A stretch of DNA of 20,766 bases, from contig JAXJVS010000067.1 in assembly GCA_036308445.1 (NCBI GenBank), forward strand, positions 1 to 20,766. The letters are read 5' to 3'. Within the stretch, counting starts at the first letter, position 1. Every line of letters begins with the position of its first letter. A program made the translations under genes and the position numbers. This DNA comes from MGBC113645 sp036308445 (GTDB lineage: Bacteria; Bacillota_I; Bacilli_A; Erysipelotrichales; Coprobacillaceae). A model generated the notes under the pieces. That model saw nothing but the letters and a program-made list of their open reading frames with translations, was not told where the DNA came from and did not search any database. Positions 1 to 9,186 of the stretch are shown one piece after another.

Positions 1-2
1 AA

Positions 3-374
3 AAAAGCAGTAAAGCTTCATTAAATGATATTGATACTGTAAATGATTTAATAGATACCTTAAAAGCCAATCAAGAAAGATGTGTAGGTATGGCCGCTAA
101 TATGATTGGCGTTTTAAAAAATATTATTGTATTTTACGATAAGAATGATATTGTTGTTATGATTAACCCACAAATTATTAAAACTTCAAAAGAAACATAT
201 TCTACCAAAGAAGGATGTTTATCGCACAATCGAGAAAAAGATGTAAAACGTTATACAAGCATAAAAGTACAATATCAGGATTTAAATGGAAAAACGAAAA
301 TTAAAACATATAAGGACTTTACTGCTCAAATTATTCAGCATGAAATTGATCATTGTAACGGTGTATTAATCTAA
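3..374 (+). CDS. def: Peptide deformylase, short variant type (5' end outside window)
   Basis: Peptide deformylases are metalloenzymes that remove the formyl group from the N-terminal methionine of new proteins. The frame is open from base 3, so the ATG at 90 is internal and roughly 10-20 N-terminal residues lie outside the window; 123 codons are visible for a family of about 136. Motif II is EGCLS and motif III is HEIDH, giving the metal-binding Cys and two His and the catalytic Glu. Motif I reads VGMAANMIG where canonical enzymes have G-L-A-A-P-Q: the conserved Gln, which helps stabilise the transition state, is replaced by Met. From memory, this substitution is shared by the short Firmicute subfamily. 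The cell probably has a canonical deformylase elsewhere, and whether this copy is fully active is uncertain. It converges on the ABC permease gene across a shared hairpin. Confidence 0.9.
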   Translation, partial: KSSKASLNDIDTVNDLIDTLKANQERCVGMAANMIGVLKNIIVFYDKNDIVVMINPQIIKTSKETYSTKEGCLSHNREKDVKRYTSIKVQYQDLNGKTKIKTYKDFTAQIIQHEIDHCNGVLI

Positions 375-401
375 AAAACTCGAGATTTTATCTCGAGTTT
401 T
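375..401. terminator. Bidirectional hairpin terminator between convergent genes
   Basis: A perfect 10-bp stem, AAAACTCGAG / CTCGAGTTTT, flanks a 7-nt loop (385-391). The flanking A and T runs give a U-tract on both strands. It begins directly after the deformylase stop, and its right arm contains the start of the TAA stop of the minus-strand permease (400-402), so one element serves both genes. Confidence 0.8.
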
Positions 402-3400
402 ATTCTACAGATTTCAATGATTCTACCATATTAACTTTATTTAATACATGTCTCATCGTTATATTAATAAACTTAGTAAATCCAATTGTTATAACGATTG
501 CATATAAATAACTCATTGGATTTGTTTCTCTTATAAACATTGTCATATCCATTTCAACAGTTCTAATAATAAACTGATGTAAAACTGTCCCCAGGAAAAC
601 ACCTACAAATGAACCAATAACTGATAATAGAGTATTTTCTCTAAAGATATAATCATAAACTTCATTTCTTCTAAATCCTAACACTTTAATTGTTGCAACT
701 TCTGTTTTTCTCTCTTGAATATTAATATTAGTAAGATTATATAATACAATAAAATCCAATGCCCCTGCACATACAATTAAAATAACAACAATAATATTCA
801 AACTTTGAATCTGTACATTAAAATCAGAACCTGCATCAGAAGTAAATGAAATATTTCCATAATCTTTTTCTAATAAGTAATCTTCTAAAGTCATCTTATA
901 AGAAGCTGTATCCTTCTTCATAATTATAAATACACTATTAACTTCTAAGTCATCTGCTGTAATGCTTTCATAATAAGTCTGAGACATATAAACATAATTC
1001 ATAACATAGTTTTCCATGATACCTTGAACCTTAACATTATACTTAGTTCCATTTAATTCAATATCAAATGTATCATCTACTTCTACATTCAAGATTTCTG
1101 CAGCTTTTTGAGTAATAATAACACCTTCATCATTTAATGTTAATTTCTTATTTGTTTTACAATCATTAAATGTTATAAAATTCGCTATATTATCCATTGA
1201 CTGATATACAACTGTATATCCCATAACTGTCTCTTTATTCTTTAATAAATTCACACTTTGATTATATACATATTCTAAATTACTTATCTCTTCGCGTTTT
1301 AATAAATCTTTTTGATTATCTCTCGCCTGTGATAAAGAAATACCATCTTCCAAACGAACAGAAGCATCATATTTAAAGATTTCCTGATATTGTTTATTAA
1401 CAACCGGTGAAACAGAATCTTTAACTCCAAAACCAGTAATAATCAAAGCAGTACATCCTGCAATACCAATAACCGACATAAAGAAACGTTTTTTATATCT
1501 AAAGATATTTCTCATTGTGACTTTTTGATTAAAAGATAACTTTTTCCAAATAAATGTTATTCTTTCTAAAATAATACGTTTTCCTAGTTTTGGTGCTTTA
1601 GGTCTCATTAAAACTGAAGGCATTAAATTGAGTTCTGAAACGCATACTGATAACGTTACCAATAATGTTACAACAACAGAAATGAAGATTGTCTGGAATG
1701 ACACCTCTGGTAAAGCTACTATAAAAATAGGAGCATCTGCATTATACATCATTAACTGATATAAATAGTAAATAATTCTTGGGAAAAATTCCACCCCTAT
1801 AATAATCCCTAAAACACAAGCAAAGAAAGTTGCTAATACAACATAAATAACATACTGTTTAATAACATCCCATTTAGAATAACCTAAAGCTCTTAATATT
1901 CCACTTTGACTTCTTTGTTCTTCTACCATTCTCGTCATAGTTGTCAAAGAAACAAGAGCAGAAACCAAAAAGAACATTAATGGAAATACATCAGCAATCG
2001 CACTAATAGAATCTTTATTTGCTTCATATCCAGCAATTCCAATATTCTCATGCCATGTCAAAGTATATACTTGACCTTTTGGTATAGACTCTATATCTTC
2101 CTTAGCTTCTGATATCTTCACTTCTGCTTCATCTAATTGGTTTTTAGCATTATCTAACTGTTTATTAGTTTTATATTCTTCTAATAAAAGTTTATTTTCC
2201 TGTGTTTCTATCTCAACTTCTGCTTCCTGTAATTGAATAGAAGCATTACTTAACTGTAGAATTCCATCTATCCCATCAGTTGCAGTCGTTAACATTTTAG
2301 AAATATCATCAAGTTCTTTGGTTAAATCATTCAATATAGTTATAGAATCTACAATCTCCTTAGTATCAACATCAGAAATTTCAAAATTACGATTCTTTAT
2401 TTTCTCATTCAATTCATCAATCTGTTTTTGTAATTTTTCAATTTCTTCCGGCAAAACTTTCATACCACTAGTAGCAGTTTTAGAAGCATCCAAATATTGT
2501 TTTTTAGCTTCTGCCAGTTCTAGTTTTGCAGTTGCCAGCTGTATTTTAGCATCTAATATCTTAGAATCAAAGACATCTTTTGATTCATTATATGTCCTTA
2601 ATCCATCTTCATATTCTTTTTCTGCTTTATCCAATTGTTCTCTAGCATCAGAAGTAATATCATCATACAAATGACTCATTCTTAATGATAATTGACTTTT
2701 GATCTTAGTATTTAAACTTTCAATATAATCATCATAATCACTAGAAAAAAGATTATAACCCTTAGCCCCTTCGACACTTACTAATAACTGATTATATAAA
2801 ACCTCTTCATCTCTTAAATCATAAATCTCTTTAGGTAACGCTAAAAACTCATTATCTTTTGTTAATATTTCAATAAAACCATCATTAGAGCCATCACCTA
2901 AAGTATTTGTTCCTCTATCCATATCAGATAAGAATCTAACATCATTGATCAAACCAGTTATCTTAAACGACTTTTCACCTTGATCATTCTTTATTTTTAT
3001 AACATTCCCTACTTTTAAGTTATTATCTTGAGCAAAGATATTATCAACCAAACATTCATAACTCTGAGTTGGAAATTCTCCTTCCAATAAATCCGGATAA
3101 TTCAACATATCTTCATGATATGATTCATTTGTATAAACAGTTACCCCTTTTAATTTATTTTCAGCAACAAATAAAGCATCAAACTGATATCCATACTGAA
3201 TTTTATCAATACCTTCTATTTCTTCTATACACTTAATATCATCTTCACTTAAACCTAAATTTGTAAGATAAATCAAATCAGAAAAATGATAATTATCTAG
3301 ATATCTATCAATAGAAAGCATCATGATTTCTGGCGTGTTTCTTAAACCCGCAAAAAACGCTGCTCCCAATAAGACAATTGCAAAAATTGCTAATATTCTT

Positions 3401-3462
3401 GCTTTAGACTTTAAAATTGTACGACGTAAATTTTTAAAATAGGCTTGTTTCTTTTTTACCAT
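400..3462 (-). CDS. ABC transporter permease, FtsX/MacB type with long coiled coil
   Basis: Membrane subunit of an ABC system of the MacB/LolCE/FtsX class, 1020 residues. Apparent membrane helices lie near residues 21-41, 489-509, 534-556, 589-609, 660-680, 888-910, 944-965 and 983-1003, which is two FtsX modules in one chain. Each module carries the family's characteristic post-helix motif: EEQRSQSGILRALGYS (about 514-529) and QERKTEVATIKVLGF (about 916-930). Between the first two helices lies a large extracytoplasmic part; residues 265-460 are rich in Ala/Glu/Lys/Leu heptads and look like a coiled-coil hairpin. The start overlaps the ATPase stop by 7 nt, so the two genes are translationally coupled. 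The substrate is unknown. Relatives export peptides, lipids or lipoproteins, or act as mechanical transmitters to cell-wall enzymes; the sequence does not decide between these. Confidence 0.88.
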   Translation of the reverse strand: MVKKKQAYFKNLRRTILKSKARILAIFAIVLLGAAFFAGLRNTPEIMMLSIDRYLDNYHFSDLIYLTNLGLSEDDIKCIEEIEGIDKIQYGYQFDALFVAENKLKGVTVYTNESYHEDMLNYPDLLEGEFPTQSYECLVDNIFAQDNNLKVGNVIKIKNDQGEKSFKITGLINDVRFLSDMDRGTNTLGDGSNDGFIEILTKDNEFLALPKEIYDLRDEEVLYNQLLVSVEGAKGYNLFSSDYDDYIESLNTKIKSQLSLRMSHLYDDITSDAREQLDKAEKEYEDGLRTYNESKDVFDSKILDAKIQLATAKLELAEAKKQYLDASKTATSGMKVLPEEIEKLQKQIDELNEKIKNRNFEISDVDTKEIVDSITILNDLTKELDDISKMLTTATDGIDGILQLSNASIQLQEAEVEIETQENKLLLEEYKTNKQLDNAKNQLDEAEVKISEAKEDIESIPKGQVYTLTWHENIGIAGYEANKDSISAIADVFPLMFFLVSALVSLTTMTRMVEEQRSQSGILRALGYSKWDVIKQYVIYVVLATFFACVLGIIIGVEFFPRIIYYLYQLMMYNADAPIFIVALPEVSFQTIFISVVVTLLVTLSVCVSELNLMPSVLMRPKAPKLGKRIILERITFIWKKLSFNQKVTMRNIFRYKKRFFMSVIGIAGCTALIITGFGVKDSVSPVVNKQYQEIFKYDASVRLEDGISLSQARDNQKDLLKREEISNLEYVYNQSVNLLKNKETVMGYTVVYQSMDNIANFITFNDCKTNKKLTLNDEGVIITQKAAEILNVEVDDTFDIELNGTKYNVKVQGIMENYVMNYVYMSQTYYESITADDLEVNSVFIIMKKDTASYKMTLEDYLLEKDYGNISFTSDAGSDFNVQIQSLNIIVVILIVCAGALDFIVLYNLTNINIQERKTEVATIKVLGFRRNEVYDYIFRENTLLSVIGSFVGVFLGTVLHQFIIRTVEMDMTMFIRETNPMSYLYAIVITIGFTKFINITMRHVLNKVNMVESLKSVE

Positions 3463-4160
3463 TCAATTTCTTCTATAGGTTGAGGATTCTCATTCAGAAA
3501 CATCTTTTCAACCTTTCCATTCTTTAAATGAATCACTCTATCAGCCATTGGTGCCAATGCTGAATTATGTGTAATGACAATAACTGTCATTTGATAAGTA
3601 TCACACATTTCTCTTAATAAGCCTAATATTGATTTACCCGTCTGATAATCTAGAGCCCCTGTAGGTTCATCACACAATAATAATTTAGGATTCTTAGCAA
3701 TTGCTCTAGCAATCGCAACTCTTTGCTGTTCTCCACCAGACATCTGAGCAGGAAAGTTATTCATACGTTCACTTAATCCTACTCTATCTAAAACTTCCGC
3801 TGCATCTAATGGATTTAATGATATTTGTGAAGCTAATTCTACATTTTCTAATGCTGTTAAATTTTGAACTAAATTATAAAATTGAAAAACAAAGCCAATG
3901 TCATTTCTTCTATACTCTGTCAACTGTTTTTCATCATATAAAGCAATATTTTCACCATCGACAATTAACGAACCACTAGTTGCATGATCCATTCCACCCA
4001 AAATATTTAATACTGTCGTTTTGCCAGCTCCTGATGCTCCAACAATAACAACAAACTCTCCTTTATTAACCTCAAAATTAACACCATTGCTAGCATAAAT
4101 CTTGACATCTCCCATTTCATAACTCTTAACTATATTTTTTAATTGAATAAATGAGTTCAT
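3456..4160 (-). CDS. ABC transporter ATP-binding protein, MacB/LolD type
   Basis: Cytoplasmic ATPase partner of the downstream FtsX-type permease, 234 residues, a normal length for the LolD/MacB class. It shows Walker A GASGAGKTT (41-49), a Q-loop Gln at 93, the ABC signature MSGGEQQR (140-147), Walker B LLLCDEPTGALD (160-171) and the switch His in VITHN (His198). All catalytic residues are present. The start codon has a GGAGG ribosome site five bases upstream. The stop overlaps the permease start by 7 nt. These two genes form a complete operon with an upstream extended -10 and a downstream hairpin. ATP hydrolysis presumably drives conformational change in the permease; the transported or remodelled substrate is not predictable. 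Confidence 0.92.
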   Translation of the reverse strand: MNSFIQLKNIVKSYEMGDVKIYASNGVNFEVNKGEFVVIVGASGAGKTTVLNILGGMDHATSGSLIVDGENIALYDEKQLTEYRRNDIGFVFQFYNLVQNLTALENVELASQISLNPLDAAEVLDRVGLSERMNNFPAQMSGGEQQRVAIARAIAKNPKLLLCDEPTGALDYQTGKSILGLLREMCDTYQMTVIVITHNSALAPMADRVIHLKNGKVEKMFLNENPQPIEEIEW

Positions 4161-4181
4161 AATAACCTCCTTATTTTCTAC

Positions 4182-4190
4182 ATTTTACCA
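4182..4190 (-). promoter_or_regulatory. Possible extended -10 promoter for the ABC operon
   Basis: On the minus strand the sequence reads TGGTAAAAT, an extended -10 element, 22 bases upstream of the ATPase start. No convincing -35 box lies 17 bases further up. The GGAGG ribosome site is at 4166-4170. Confidence 0.4.
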
Positions 4191-4233
4191 CATTTATTGT
4201 TAAAAAAATATGTACTACTATATGAGAAAAGAA

Positions 4234-4259
4234 AAAATAGAAGAATAATCTTCTATTTT
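4234..4259 (-). terminator. Intrinsic terminator of trkAH operon
   Basis: An 11-bp stem (AAAATAGAAGA / TCTTCTATTTT, loop 4245-4248) is followed on the minus strand by a T-rich tract (TTTTTTCTTTT). The trkH stop codon (4253-4255) lies inside the stem. Confidence 0.8.
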
Positions 4260-5692
4260 CGCCATAAATCTTTAGAAAAGAGTAATAATATCGGAAATAT
4301 TTCAAGTCTTCCTGCTAACATGTCAAAAGACAATACAATCTTTGATAAATCTGTTAAAGAAGAAAAATTACCAGTAGGGCCGACAATATTCAACCCCGGA
4401 CCAATATTATTAATACAAGTTGTTACTGCTGTAAAAGCAGAAGTAAAATCAACGTTCTGCAATGATACTATTAATAAAGAACCACAGAACAAGAATAAAT
4501 ATAATACAAGATACGTTTGAATATTATTAACTGTTTGATTTGAAACATGTTGTCCTTCAAATTTAATTGAAGTCACACTACGTGGATGTATTAATCTTTT
4601 TAATTCAGCCATAGCACTTTTAAAATAAATAATAATACGAGATACTTTCATACCTCCACCAGTAGAACCAGCACAAGCACCAATAAACATCAATAAAACT
4701 AATATGACTTTTGAGAACACAGGCCACTGATTAAAGTCAGCTGTTGAATATCCAGTTGTTGTAATAATCGAACCAACCTGGAATATTGCATATCTAAAAG
4801 CGGTCAATATACTAGGATACATGTCCATAATATTAATTGTTATGAATATAGCTGCAGTTGCAATAATACCTAAATACCAACGAACTTCTTCACTTTTAAA
4901 AGCAACCATAGCCTTACCAATAATAACAAAATAAATCATATTGAAATTAATTCCAAACAAAATCATAAATACTGTAATCACAGTATCAATATAAGCACTA
5001 TCATAAAAAGCTATACTCGTATTCTTAATACCAAATCCACCAGTACCAGCAGTTCCAAATGCATGTAAAATACTATCAAATAAAGGCATACCACCAAATA
5101 CTAATAAAACTATTTCAACAATTGTTAGAGCGGCATAAATATAATATAAAATACGAGCAGTTACTTTAATTTTAGATACTAATTTACCAACAATAGGTCC
5201 TGGCATTTCTGCCTGTAAAATATGTAAATCTGTTCCTTGTGATTCAGGTAATACCGCTACTACAAATACCAATATCCCCATACCACCAATCCAGTGAGAA
5301 AAACTACGCCAGAAAAGGCTGGCATTTGATAAGGCTTCAACATCTGTAAGAATCGAAGATCCTGTCGTTGTAAAGCCAGAAACAGTTTCAAATACTGCAT
5401 CAACATATGAAGGAATTTCTCCCGTTACACAAAATGGGATTGCCCCTAACACTGATAACAATACCCAGCATAAAGCCACAATAACAAATCCTTCTCTAGC
5501 AAAAATCTTTGTTTTCTGTGGTCTATGCATACTTACTAAATAACCTATTACAAATAATATTAAACTTGTAAATAAGTAAACTAAAGCTTGTTTTTCTTGA
5601 TATATAAAACCAGTTAAAGCAGGAAGAAACATTAAAAAACCTTCAACCTGAATCATCTTTCCAAGAGTATATACAATAAACTTCCTATTCAT
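4253..5692 (-). CDS. trkH: Trk potassium uptake channel subunit TrkH
   Basis: Membrane pore subunit of a Trk-type potassium importer, 479 residues, a normal length. The four-fold pore pattern is visible: selectivity-loop regions ETVSGFTTTGSS (102-113), HAFGTAGTGGFG (210-221), SIITTTGYSTADF (308-320) and TTCINNIGPGLN (424-435). Each retains the Gly of the TxG filter signature or its equivalent. The Gly/Ser-rich gating loop after the third pore, IGACAGSTGGGMKV (337-350), and the conserved Arg of the last helix (GRLE, Arg462) are present. It lies 2 nt downstream of trkA, so the pair is a classic TrkAH operon. TrkA forms the cytoplasmic nucleotide-binding ring that gates the channel. The gene ends inside its own terminator stem. 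Confidence 0.95.
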   Translation of the reverse strand: MNRKFIVYTLGKMIQVEGFLMFLPALTGFIYQEKQALVYLFTSLILFVIGYLVSMHRPQKTKIFAREGFVIVALCWVLLSVLGAIPFCVTGEIPSYVDAVFETVSGFTTTGSSILTDVEALSNASLFWRSFSHWIGGMGILVFVVAVLPESQGTDLHILQAEMPGPIVGKLVSKIKVTARILYYIYAALTIVEIVLLVFGGMPLFDSILHAFGTAGTGGFGIKNTSIAFYDSAYIDTVITVFMILFGINFNMIYFVIIGKAMVAFKSEEVRWYLGIIATAAIFITINIMDMYPSILTAFRYAIFQVGSIITTTGYSTADFNQWPVFSKVILVLLMFIGACAGSTGGGMKVSRIIIYFKSAMAELKRLIHPRSVTSIKFEGQHVSNQTVNNIQTYLVLYLFLFCGSLLIVSLQNVDFTSAFTAVTTCINNIGPGLNIVGPTGNFSSLTDLSKIVLSFDMLAGRLEIFPILLLFSKDLWRK

Positions 5693-5694
5693 AA

Positions 5695-7056
5695 TTACTC
5701 TCCAATAATATCATTTAAATTTTTAATCTTAGAACTTTTTGCGATAATAATAATGTGATCATTTAATTCTAAAGTATCATGTCCCTTAGGAACAATCATT
5801 TCATTACCTCTTGAAATACCAGCCACTAAAATATTATCCTTTAATTTCATATCCATTAATCTCTTAGAAATATATTTAAACTTAGAAGTTACAACAAATT
5901 CTAAAGCTTCTACTTGATCATTAACAAGTTTATATAAAGTCTGTACACTACTATTTTCATCATCACTAGACTTAGCACGCAAATATCCAATCATCTGTGA
6001 AGCAACAATCGTTTTTGGTGAAACAATATTATCAACACCCATTTTATCAATCATCGCTGCTAAAGAAGTACGATTAATTTTGGCAATAGCTTTTTTTACC
6101 CCTAAATGTTTTGCTGCCATAGACAAGATAATATTTTCTTCATCTAAACCAGTTAAACATACCAAAGCATCAGTATTTGCAACACCCTCTTCTAACAAGA
6201 TTTCCTCATCACTACCATCTCCTTCAATGATAGTTGCATAAGGAAATCTTTGAGCAAGATCAATACAACGCTGATGGTTTTGTTCAATTATTTTAACTTT
6301 AATACCTTGTACAGATAATTGTCTAGCAAGATAATAAGCAATACGACTTCCACCTACAATAATTACATTTTTAATTTTATCTTTATAAACACCAATATCC
6401 AAACAGAACATTGATAAATCTCGATGTGACCCTGTAACATAGATATGATCATTTTCTTCTAATACAAAGTCTCCACTAGGAATAATAATATCTTCATTTC
6501 GTGAAACAGCACAAATCAAGATAGAAGAACGAGTAATTCTTCTTAAATCTAATAATTTAGTACCAATTGCTCTATTACCTTTCTGTAATTTAATTTCTAT
6601 CAATTCTACTTTTCCTTTTGCAAAAGTGTCTACTTTCATTGCTGAAGGAAACATAATCATTCTTCTAATCTCATTAGCAGCAGCAGCTTCAGGATTAATA
6701 ATCATTGAAAATCCCAACTGATCTCTAAAGAACTCTCTTTGCTTTAAATAATCGGGATTTCTTACTCTAGCTATAAGATGTTTAGCCCCCATAGTTTTCG
6801 CCATTAAACCCGCTAAAATATTCAATTCATCACTAGCAGTTACAGAAATAACAACATCTGCTTTCGCTACTCCTGCTTCAACTAAAACATCATAATTAGC
6901 GCCATTACCACAAACACCTAAAACATCATATTGATGAACTGCATCTTCTATTTTATCCTGATTTATATCAATAACGACAACATCATGTTCTTCCCCTGCT
7001 AGATAATTAGTTAATATCTGACCAACTTTTCCACAACCAATTACAACTATATACAT
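5695..7056 (-). CDS. trkA: Trk potassium uptake regulatory subunit TrkA (tandem RCK)
   Basis: Cytoplasmic, peripheral gating subunit of the TrkH channel, 453 residues. It has the typical TrkA double unit: RCK_N1 with GCGKVG (7-12) and the acidic residue ending the second strand (D30), RCK_C1 about 145-222, RCK_N2 from about 229 with fingerprint GGSRIA (235-240), and RCK_C2 about 370-453. The second fingerprint has Ala in place of the last Gly, so the two nucleotide sites may bind differently; this is an inference. Its start follows AGGAGG and it has its own promoter just after the ktrA terminator. The tandem architecture distinguishes it from the two single-RCK KtrA proteins in this window. 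Confidence 0.95.
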   Translation of the reverse strand: MYIVVIGCGKVGQILTNYLAGEEHDVVVIDINQDKIEDAVHQYDVLGVCGNGANYDVLVEAGVAKADVVISVTASDELNILAGLMAKTMGAKHLIARVRNPDYLKQREFFRDQLGFSMIINPEAAAANEIRRMIMFPSAMKVDTFAKGKVELIEIKLQKGNRAIGTKLLDLRRITRSSILICAVSRNEDIIIPSGDFVLEENDHIYVTGSHRDLSMFCLDIGVYKDKIKNVIIVGGSRIAYYLARQLSVQGIKVKIIEQNHQRCIDLAQRFPYATIIEGDGSDEEILLEEGVANTDALVCLTGLDEENIILSMAAKHLGVKKAIAKINRTSLAAMIDKMGVDNIVSPKTIVASQMIGYLRAKSSDDENSSVQTLYKLVNDQVEALEFVVTSKFKYISKRLMDMKLKDNILVAGISRGNEMIVPKGHDTLELNDHIIIIAKSSKIKNLNDIIGE

Positions 7057-7082
7057 AAACTATCCTCCTAATATCTTTATCC

Positions 7083-7111
7083 ATTTTAATACAAAATATA
7101 GCATATGACAA
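7083..7111 (-). promoter_or_regulatory. Promoter of trkA-trkH
   Basis: On the minus strand TTGTCA (7106-7111), a 17-bp spacer and TAAAAT (7083-7088) form a sigma-A-like promoter 27 bases upstream of the trkA start. A TGCTATATT extended -10 inside the spacer is an alternative. Confidence 0.6.
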
Positions 7112-7112
7112 A

Positions 7113-7140
7113 TAAAAAAGTCACAATTGTGACTTTTTTA
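7113..7140 (-). terminator. Terminator after ktrA (first Ktr operon)
   Basis: A fully palindromic 28-base element centred on CACAATTGTG with flanking A6 and T6 runs lies 12 bases after the ktrA stop. It separates the flavoprotein-ktrBA operon from the trkA promoter. Symmetry means it could act in both directions, but only minus-strand transcription reaches it. Confidence 0.85.
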
Positions 7141-7151
7141 CTCAATCTTAG

Positions 7152-7817
7152 CTAATCAAAGATATAATCTAACCTTTCTATCTTTTCTGTATCAGCAACT
7201 AACAAAAAGTGATCATCATCCTCAACAACATAAGAAGGATCTATAAAAAACTCTAATTTATAGGTTTCTTTATTGCGTTTACCTAAAATATTTATATTAT
7301 ATTTTTTTCTCAAGTCAAGATTCATTAAACTCTTACCTATCCACTGCTTTGCTGGTTTCATTTCTACAATACTATAAGTATCATCTAATTGAATTAAATC
7401 AGTAATATTTTTTCTAAGTAGATTTCTTGCTATCTTTAAGCCCATCTCTTTTTCAGGACGCACGACTCTATCTGCACCAACTTTTTCTAAAACCTGCATA
7501 AAGCGCTTATTCTTTGCTTTAGCAACTATATAATTAACTCCTAATTCTTTTAAATTCATGACTCCTAAAATAGATTCTTCCAAATGATCACCAATAGCAA
7601 CAATACCAACATCAAATTCACTAATACCTAAATCAGCCAAAAAATCTTTATCAGTAATATCTCCAACCACTGCTTTTGTCACAAAATCAGCAACTCTTTC
7701 AACGCATTCAACATCTTTATCAATGGCTAAAACTTCCTGTTCAAACTGTGACAAAGTTTTTGCAATAGTAGACCCAAAAACACCTAATCCTAAAACTACA
7801 TACTGTTTATTTGCCAT
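7152..7817 (-). CDS. ktrA: Ktr potassium uptake regulatory subunit KtrA (copy 1)
   Basis: Cytoplasmic single-RCK subunit, 221 residues, which in the family forms an octameric ring under a KtrB dimer and gates it according to ATP/ADP. RCK_N begins with VVLGLGVFG (nucleotide fingerprint G10-x-G12-x-x-G15), with the acidic residue D33 at the end of the second strand. RCK_C spans about 135-221; in Firmicute KtrA proteins this domain binds cyclic di-AMP, though binding here is inferred. It follows ktrB after a single base, with an AGGAT ribosome site inside the end of ktrB. It is the last gene of a four-gene operon and is closed by a strong palindromic terminator. It is clearly related to, but diverged from, the second ktrA at 14950-15603. 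Confidence 0.94.
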   Translation of the reverse strand: MANKQYVVLGLGVFGSTIAKTLSQFEQEVLAIDKDVECVERVADFVTKAVVGDITDKDFLADLGISEFDVGIVAIGDHLEESILGVMNLKELGVNYIVAKAKNKRFMQVLEKVGADRVVRPEKEMGLKIARNLLRKNITDLIQLDDTYSIVEMKPAKQWIGKSLMNLDLRKKYNINILGKRNKETYKLEFFIDPSYVVEDDDHFLLVADTEKIERLDYIFD

Positions 7818-7818
7818 T

Positions 7819-9186
7819 TTATCCTATAAGAACATCACCATGAGGATATTCTATCTCCTTTCCATTTAATTGATTATATCTCTTTACAAAAATAAGCAAC
7901 ATTGTTATTGGACCAATACGACCAATATACATCAAAAAAATAACAACTAGCTTTCCTACATTTGTTAATAACGGTGTAACAGCAGCAGTTAAGCCTACTG
8001 TCGCAAACGCTGAATAAACTTCAAACATCAAATTAATAAACGACTGATTCTCACTAACCGATAAAATCATCAAAGCCACTAAAGTCATAGATAAGCTTAT
8101 AAACGAAATCATTAAAGCACGCTTAACAATCACCTGAGAAATCTTTCTTTTAAATACAGATATATGATCATTACCCTCAATTAACGAATAACATGACAAT
8201 AATATCATCGCAAAAGTCACAGTCTTAATTCCGCCAGCAGTTCCTGCTGGTGAACCACCAATAAACATATAAATACACATAAACAACTTCGTAGCATCCT
8301 TCAACATTGCCATGTTAACTGATGCAAAACCAGCAGTTCTTAAAGTTACTGACTGAAAAAAGCTTATCAATAATTTAACAGGTAATGACAAACCTGATAA
8401 AGTATTATTGTACTCCAAGCAAAAAAACAAAACAGTTCCACTGATAAGTAATAAACATGTCATAGAAATCACAATCTTGCTATGAACTGATAAAGACGAT
8501 AACATCTTCTTAAATCTTATTTTTCTTTTAAAGACTGCTATGATTTTATCCTTTAATTCAATCCATACAACAAACCCTAAACCACCAGCTATAATTAAAA
8601 AAGAAATAGTTAAATTAACTAACAAATTATCCTGATAAGCAATCAAAGAAGATGATCCCAACACATCAAAACCAGCATTACAAAAAGCTGAAATCGAATG
8701 AAATACTGCATAATACAAACCTTTTAAGCCATAATCAGGAACAAATTCAAAAACTAACAATAACGCTCCTATACTTTCAAAAAAGAAAGTATACTTTATA
8801 ACTCTTTGAATAAATATTTCTATATCTTTTAATGAATTTTGATTTAAAGCTTCTTGCATAACTATTTTATTAGTATAACTTAAACGCTTTTTAAATTTTA
8901 CTAAAAACATACTCATTAAAGTTAAAAAACCTAATCCACCTATTTGAATCATTAAAATAATAATCATTTGCCCTAACAATGTATATTCTTCAGCAACAAC
9001 AACACTAACCAATCCAGTTACACACGTTGCACTTGTTGCAGTAAATAAATGATCAATAAAAGGGATATCACTTGTATGACAAACAGGCAAAGACAACAAT
9101 AAAGCACCAATAATAATAACCATAAAAAAACTAAAAGCAATTCTTCTCGTAGGAGAAATATGCATTTTATTTTTTTTCATTAACAA
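7819..9186 (-). CDS. ktrB: Ktr potassium uptake membrane subunit KtrB (copy 1)
   Basis: Channel-like potassium (usually Na+-dependent) uptake subunit, 455 residues. Four pore regions are visible: TATSATCVTGLV (49-60), SAFCNAGFDVLG (166-177), VTLRTAGFASVN (280-291) and SAFATVGLTAAV (392-403). Each has the selectivity-filter Gly. The gating loop IGGSPAGTAGGIKT (309-322) and the last-helix GRIG motif are intact. Start choice: the TTG at 9186 has AAGGAG nine bases upstream and overlaps the preceding stop by 7 nt. The alternative ATG at 9180 forms a TAATG junction with that stop but lies 15 bases from the ribosome site and would give 453 residues. It pairs with the immediately downstream ktrA. It is unusual in being the third gene after two flavoprotein genes. 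Confidence 0.95.
   Translation of the reverse strand: MLMKKNKMHISPTRRIAFSFFMVIIIGALLLSLPVCHTSDIPFIDHLFTATSATCVTGLVSVVVAEEYTLLGQMIIILMIQIGGLGFLTLMSMFLVKFKKRLSYTNKIVMQEALNQNSLKDIEIFIQRVIKYTFFFESIGALLLVFEFVPDYGLKGLYYAVFHSISAFCNAGFDVLGSSSLIAYQDNLLVNLTISFLIIAGGLGFVVWIELKDKIIAVFKRKIRFKKMLSSLSVHSKIVISMTCLLLISGTVLFFCLEYNNTLSGLSLPVKLLISFFQSVTLRTAGFASVNMAMLKDATKLFMCIYMFIGGSPAGTAGGIKTVTFAMILLSCYSLIEGNDHISVFKRKISQVIVKRALMISFISLSMTLVALMILSVSENQSFINLMFEVYSAFATVGLTAAVTPLLTNVGKLVVIFLMYIGRIGPITMLLIFVKRYNQLNGKEIEYPHGDVLIG

Noticed and set aside
2318..2674. Plus-strand open frame of 118 codons
   Set aside because: It lies wholly antisense to the coiled-coil part of the ABC permease, lacks a ribosome site and encodes a Ser/Phe-rich low-complexity product typical of a shadow frame.
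4197..4520. Plus-strand open frame of 107 codons across the trkH end
   Set aside because: It runs antisense to the conserved TrkH C-terminus and through its terminator; no ribosome site or recognisable domain.
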